A DNA stretch of 64,000 nucleotides, from the NCBI GenBank assembly GCA_030827475.1, contig JAUREJ010000001.1, positions 40,139 through 104,138 of the forward strand. Direction: 5' to 3'. This document shows positions 61,633-64,000 of this stretch, one piece after another. The stretch is from Candidatus Poseidonia sp. Lineage in GTDB: Archaea; Thermoplasmatota; Poseidoniia; Poseidoniales; Poseidoniaceae. Position 1 is the stretch's first letter. Each line of letters opens with the position of its first letter. The position numbers and the translations under genes are program-made. The notes beneath the pieces are model-generated. The model did no database searches. It was not told the DNA's origin and saw nothing but the letters and a program-made list of their open reading frames with translations.

Positions 61633-62403
61633 ATGGGCATTCATGCAGCCGTGGTTGATCCGTTCAACCCTCTCATGAGCGCCGTCATTGAACGAGGGAT
61701 GCTCTCAGGCCATCGATTCCATGTCCCCAGAACCATGGAGGAAACCGCCCACGACCGGTTTGAAACGTCGTTGAAGGCGTGCCCAGACGGTCTTCAACCG
61801 TGGTCCGACCTCCCCCCTGATGCGGTTTGGCTTTTGGATGAGCGCGACCATGATGCCCCCGAGGGAGCGGCGATTGTCCGTTTTTATCTGGACCCTGACA
61901 CGCCGAAGAGCGGTAAGAGCGGATGTGAGGTGACGATCCATGACTGTCTGCCACCAGCACGATCATCGAAAAGATGGGCCATGTTTGACGGATGGGTCAA
62001 AGGGACCGAACTGCAGAAGGCGGGTGGGTTTTGGTGCAGTCTGCACGACGTCGCTGCTGCGATTGTTCGAGCATTACCGTTTTTGAAAGCCGCCGAGGGC
62101 GAATTTGATATCGCCGGGCGCAGGTATTGGACGGCGGACGATACGCATCGAGAGTTCATGGCTCTGGCCCAGCGTTCAACAGCAGGAAAAAGTGGCGATT
62201 TCAGGTTGGACCACCTCGCTCAACCTGACGACCTCCCGGTGGCTGCCGTTGATGTCCGCACCGTTTCACCAGGGCCCGAGCGACCACCAATCGGTGCGTT
62301 TCACCGTTTCTTGGAGAAGCACACCGGCGAAGGATGGCGCCCGATCATGCCGCTACGTCAAAGCCTGATGCTCGTCTTGGCGGAACTTCTGGAAGAGAAC
62401 TAA
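61633..62403 (+). CDS. Unknown protein with weak resemblance to sugar epimerase C-terminus
   Basis: A 256-residue soluble protein. Residues about 140-185 (SLHDVAAAIVRALPFLKAAEGEFDIAGRRYWTADDTHREF) resemble the C-terminal segment of extended-SDR nucleotide-sugar epimerases, where DV..AI..AL and the GG/GR..YT motif occur. However, no Rossmann GxxGxxG or YxxxK is present, so it is not an active SDR enzyme as written. The rest is unrecognised. Its stop overlaps the opposite-strand deoxyhypusine synthase stop in CTAA. Confidence 0.65.
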   Translation: MGIHAAVVDPFNPLMSAVIERGMLSGHRFHVPRTMEETAHDRFETSLKACPDGLQPWSDLPPDAVWLLDERDHDAPEGAAIVRFYLDPDTPKSGKSGCEVTIHDCLPPARSSKRWAMFDGWVKGTELQKAGGFWCSLHDVAAAIVRALPFLKAAEGEFDIAGRRYWTADDTHREFMALAQRSTAGKSGDFRLDHLAQPDDLPVAAVDVRTVSPGPERPPIGAFHRFLEKHTGEGWRPIMPLRQSLMLVLAELLEEN

Positions 62404-63410
62404 GCTGCATTGCTGAAAAGATCGGCACCGAGCAGGGGCAAAAGCAGACTTGCATCGCCTTCGACGCAAACATGAGGTGCTTCAGGCCTCATCTTACCCC
62501 ACGAGATGGCTTCTCGCAAACGAGCCCCCGAAAGACTGCCATCGTGCTCGGGTGCCGTGGTGATGTAAACCGCGCTGTCCAGCCCTCCCCGATATTGGTT
62601 CCACCAAATGACGTGATGCTTTGAGATGCCACCGCCGACCATCAAGGCGTTGGACGTACCGACGTCCCAGGTCAAATCGCTCATCACCTGTTCATCGGCA
62701 AGCGTGTCAAGGTGGAAATCGCGATGCTTCTGACGGAACATGAAGAGCTGCGCCCCGATGGAGCCGTCGGTGATACCGGGAATGCAGACCGGAATCTTGT
62801 GCTTTGCTGCCCAGTAAATCAGGGTGTCAGGGGTGCCAATCCGCCGCCCCAATTCCCAAACAAGATGGATGGACCCAAAGCCGAGCCAAGCATCTGCGCC
62901 CGTTTTGTCGGTTGATGCGAGTCGATCCTTGTAGATGTCCTCAAGCACCGGCATGAGGACCGCTTCGAGGATTTCCCCGTACGAAGCGTTCGGCACGATC
63001 ACGTTGCCTAGACGCATCAATGCATGCTCGCCAAGTTCGACATCGTCCAAGTCGAATGACCCGTGGTAGTAGTTCTTGTACGCCCGGGCGATGTCGTGGT
63101 CAAGCGTTCCGCAGGTGGTGGAAACGACGTTGAACATGCGGCGTTTGAGCGCTTCAACAAAGAAACCTCGTGTCCCCGTTGCGCAAAGGCAGGCCGGGAA
63201 CGACAACCAGTTGGCGACTTGAGTGACATCGCCGTCCACGTTTTGGATGGCGGCGTTCATGTCGGCGAGGATGCTCCGTGCCTCGGCAAATTTGGTCGCA
63301 GTAAAACCTCCAGCTCTGCTCATTTGGTCAATGAGGGCCCGAGGCGAAGTGGCTTTCGAGAAGTCGTAATCCACCACAGGCTCATCAAAGGCATTCGGGT
63401 CCACCGCCAT
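62400..63410 (-). CDS. dys: Deoxyhypusine synthase
   Basis: Transfers the butylamine group of spermidine to a lysine of aIF5A, making deoxyhypusine. The catalytic Lys lies in GGGISKHH, followed by DSAVYITTAPEHDGSLSGARLREAISWGK, the spermidine/NAD site. STTCGTLDHDIARAY and GNVIVPNASYG are also diagnostic. ATG 63410 follows GAGGTTGGGGC and gives 336 residues; TTG 63461 in the track overlaps uvrB. It implies aIF5A modification in this organism. Confidence 0.95.
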   Translation of the reverse strand: MAVDPNAFDEPVVDYDFSKATSPRALIDQMSRAGGFTATKFAEARSILADMNAAIQNVDGDVTQVANWLSFPACLCATGTRGFFVEALKRRMFNVVSTTCGTLDHDIARAYKNYYHGSFDLDDVELGEHALMRLGNVIVPNASYGEILEAVLMPVLEDIYKDRLASTDKTGADAWLGFGSIHLVWELGRRIGTPDTLIYWAAKHKIPVCIPGITDGSIGAQLFMFRQKHRDFHLDTLADEQVMSDLTWDVGTSNALMVGGGISKHHVIWWNQYRGGLDSAVYITTAPEHDGSLSGARLREAISWGKMRPEAPHVCVEGDASLLLPLLGADLFSNAA

Positions 63411-63457
63411 GCCCCAACCTCGGGGCCTTGCTTCATGAAGATGTGCCTGCAGAGGCT

Positions 63458-64000
63458 TCAATCGTTCCAGCGTTCCAATTCATGCAAACGGTCCCTCAAA
63501 CGAGCGGCTTGCTCGAAATCAAGATCTTTCGCGGCTTCTTGCATCGCTTGGCGGAGTTCTTCCATCAGCGCGCTCCGCTCTTCAGGCGATAACGTGCTCT
63601 CGAGGTCGTCGGGTTCATCATATGTCAATTGGGATTTTGAATCTTCAATTGGTTTCTTCTCGCTTGATGCCCAGGCTCCCGCCCCCAAATGGAGTCGTTG
63701 GGCCCAATCGCCGTCTCGACGACCGCCTTTCTTTGCGATGAGGCGGCGTTTTCCATCCCCGGTTGTGGTCGTTCCTGAAATCAACGCATCCTCGGTCTCG
63801 CCCATGACCGGCAAGGCCTTGACGATGGTTGTGGGGACGATGCCCAAAGCCTCGTTATTGGCTTGCTGGCGTTGACGACGCTCGAGGGTCTGACGGATGG
63901 CCGCTTCCATGGCCGGTGAAAAGCCATCGGCGTAAAGCAAGACTTTGCCGTGTTCATTCCGTGCGGCACGTCCCATCGTTTGCAGGAGACTTCGTTCGTT
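63458..64000 (-). CDS. uvrB: Excinuclease ABC subunit B, C-terminal part
   Basis: The C-terminal portion of UvrB, cut by the right edge. NERSLLQTMGRAARN is helicase motif VI, and the frame continues upstream beyond base 64000. The extreme C-terminus has the UVR motif region (EELRQAMQEAAKDLDFEQAARLRDRLHEL), which interacts with UvrC. UvrABC in archaea is usually of bacterial origin. It is 47 bases upstream of dys on the same strand. Confidence 0.94.
   Translation of the reverse strand, partial: NERSLLQTMGRAARNEHGKVLLYADGFSPAMEAAIRQTLERRQRQQANNEALGIVPTTIVKALPVMGETEDALISGTTTTGDGKRRLIAKKGGRRDGDWAQRLHLGAGAWASSEKKPIEDSKSQLTYDEPDDLESTLSPEERSALMEELRQAMQEAAKDLDFEQAARLRDRLHELERWND

Noticed and set aside
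61419-61640. A 73-aa minus ORF in the AT-rich island
   Set aside because: No credible ribosome binding site, lysine-rich sequence expected from AT-rich DNA, not in line with coding style of neighbours.

Overview
The window reads as archaeal chromosome, most likely a marine Group II euryarchaeon (Poseidoniia/Thalassoarchaea type). The archaeal evidence is an L7Ae-S28e-L24e-NDK-aIF5B operon, CDC48, deoxyhypusine synthase, an NcsA-type tRNA thiolase, PRC-barrel proteins, PyrB-PyrI, and TATA boxes (TTTATATG, GATATAAG, GTTATATA) upstream of genes. Bacterial-type genes are mixed in: UvrB, an actinobacterial-looking succinate dehydrogenase anchor, and MoxR/DUF58. Large surface proteins with VCBS/FG-GAP or thrombospondin type-3 calcium repeats also fit that group. 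The lineage is inferred from gene content; no rRNA is present to confirm it. Many starts are preceded by GAGGTGA/GGAGG-like ribosome binding sites, and the genome is densely packed.

Layout. 1-1390: truncated membrane/coiled-coil protein (minus). 1516-3940: aspartate carbamoyltransferase pair pyrBI, convergent with a tRNA 2-thiolation enzyme. 4272-8062: small roadblock-like protein, a 1059-aa coiled-coil protein and a small membrane protein. 8051-12153: membrane protein, DUF58 and DUF4350-like genes, normally partners of MoxR, which lies at 54963-55964. 12257-14790: PRC-barrel protein and CDC48. 14984-20177: aldehyde dehydrogenase and a three-gene succinate dehydrogenase. 20190-25005: membrane protein, ABC exporter pair and a secreted protein. 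25054-27330: Gar1-like protein carrying three RanBP2 zinc fingers and RGG/RD-rich linkers, then a TPR membrane protein. 27627-35101: a 2224-aa surface protein and a small hypothetical. 35142-41899: aconitase, membrane-anchored cyclophilin and 2-oxoacid:ferredoxin oxidoreductase KorAB. 41952-48081: DUF2135-like protein, glucokinase/HAD phosphatase pair, metal P-type ATPase, winged-helix regulator and zinc-ribbon protein. 48189-53326: giant coiled-coil protein and a TSP3 surface protein. 53323-55964: small protein, RHH protein, ParA, MoxR. 56067-60583: translation operon, PRPP synthase and tRNA-Ile. 60658-64000: duplicated PRC-barrel protein, an AT-rich intergenic island, an unknown protein, deoxyhypusine synthase and truncated UvrB.

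Together, aconitase, KorAB and SDH cover three TCA steps in a heterotroph. PRPP synthase and PyrBI supply pyrimidine synthesis. The most novel-looking item is the Gar1-like/RanBP2/RGG protein, whose fingers resemble those of human FUS/TAF15 and ZRANB2. Next are an aIF5B with an apparent zinc-finger insert, a ParA plus ribbon-helix-helix pair resembling archaeal SegAB, and a repeated pattern of convergent genes sharing a four-base YTAR stop overlap.
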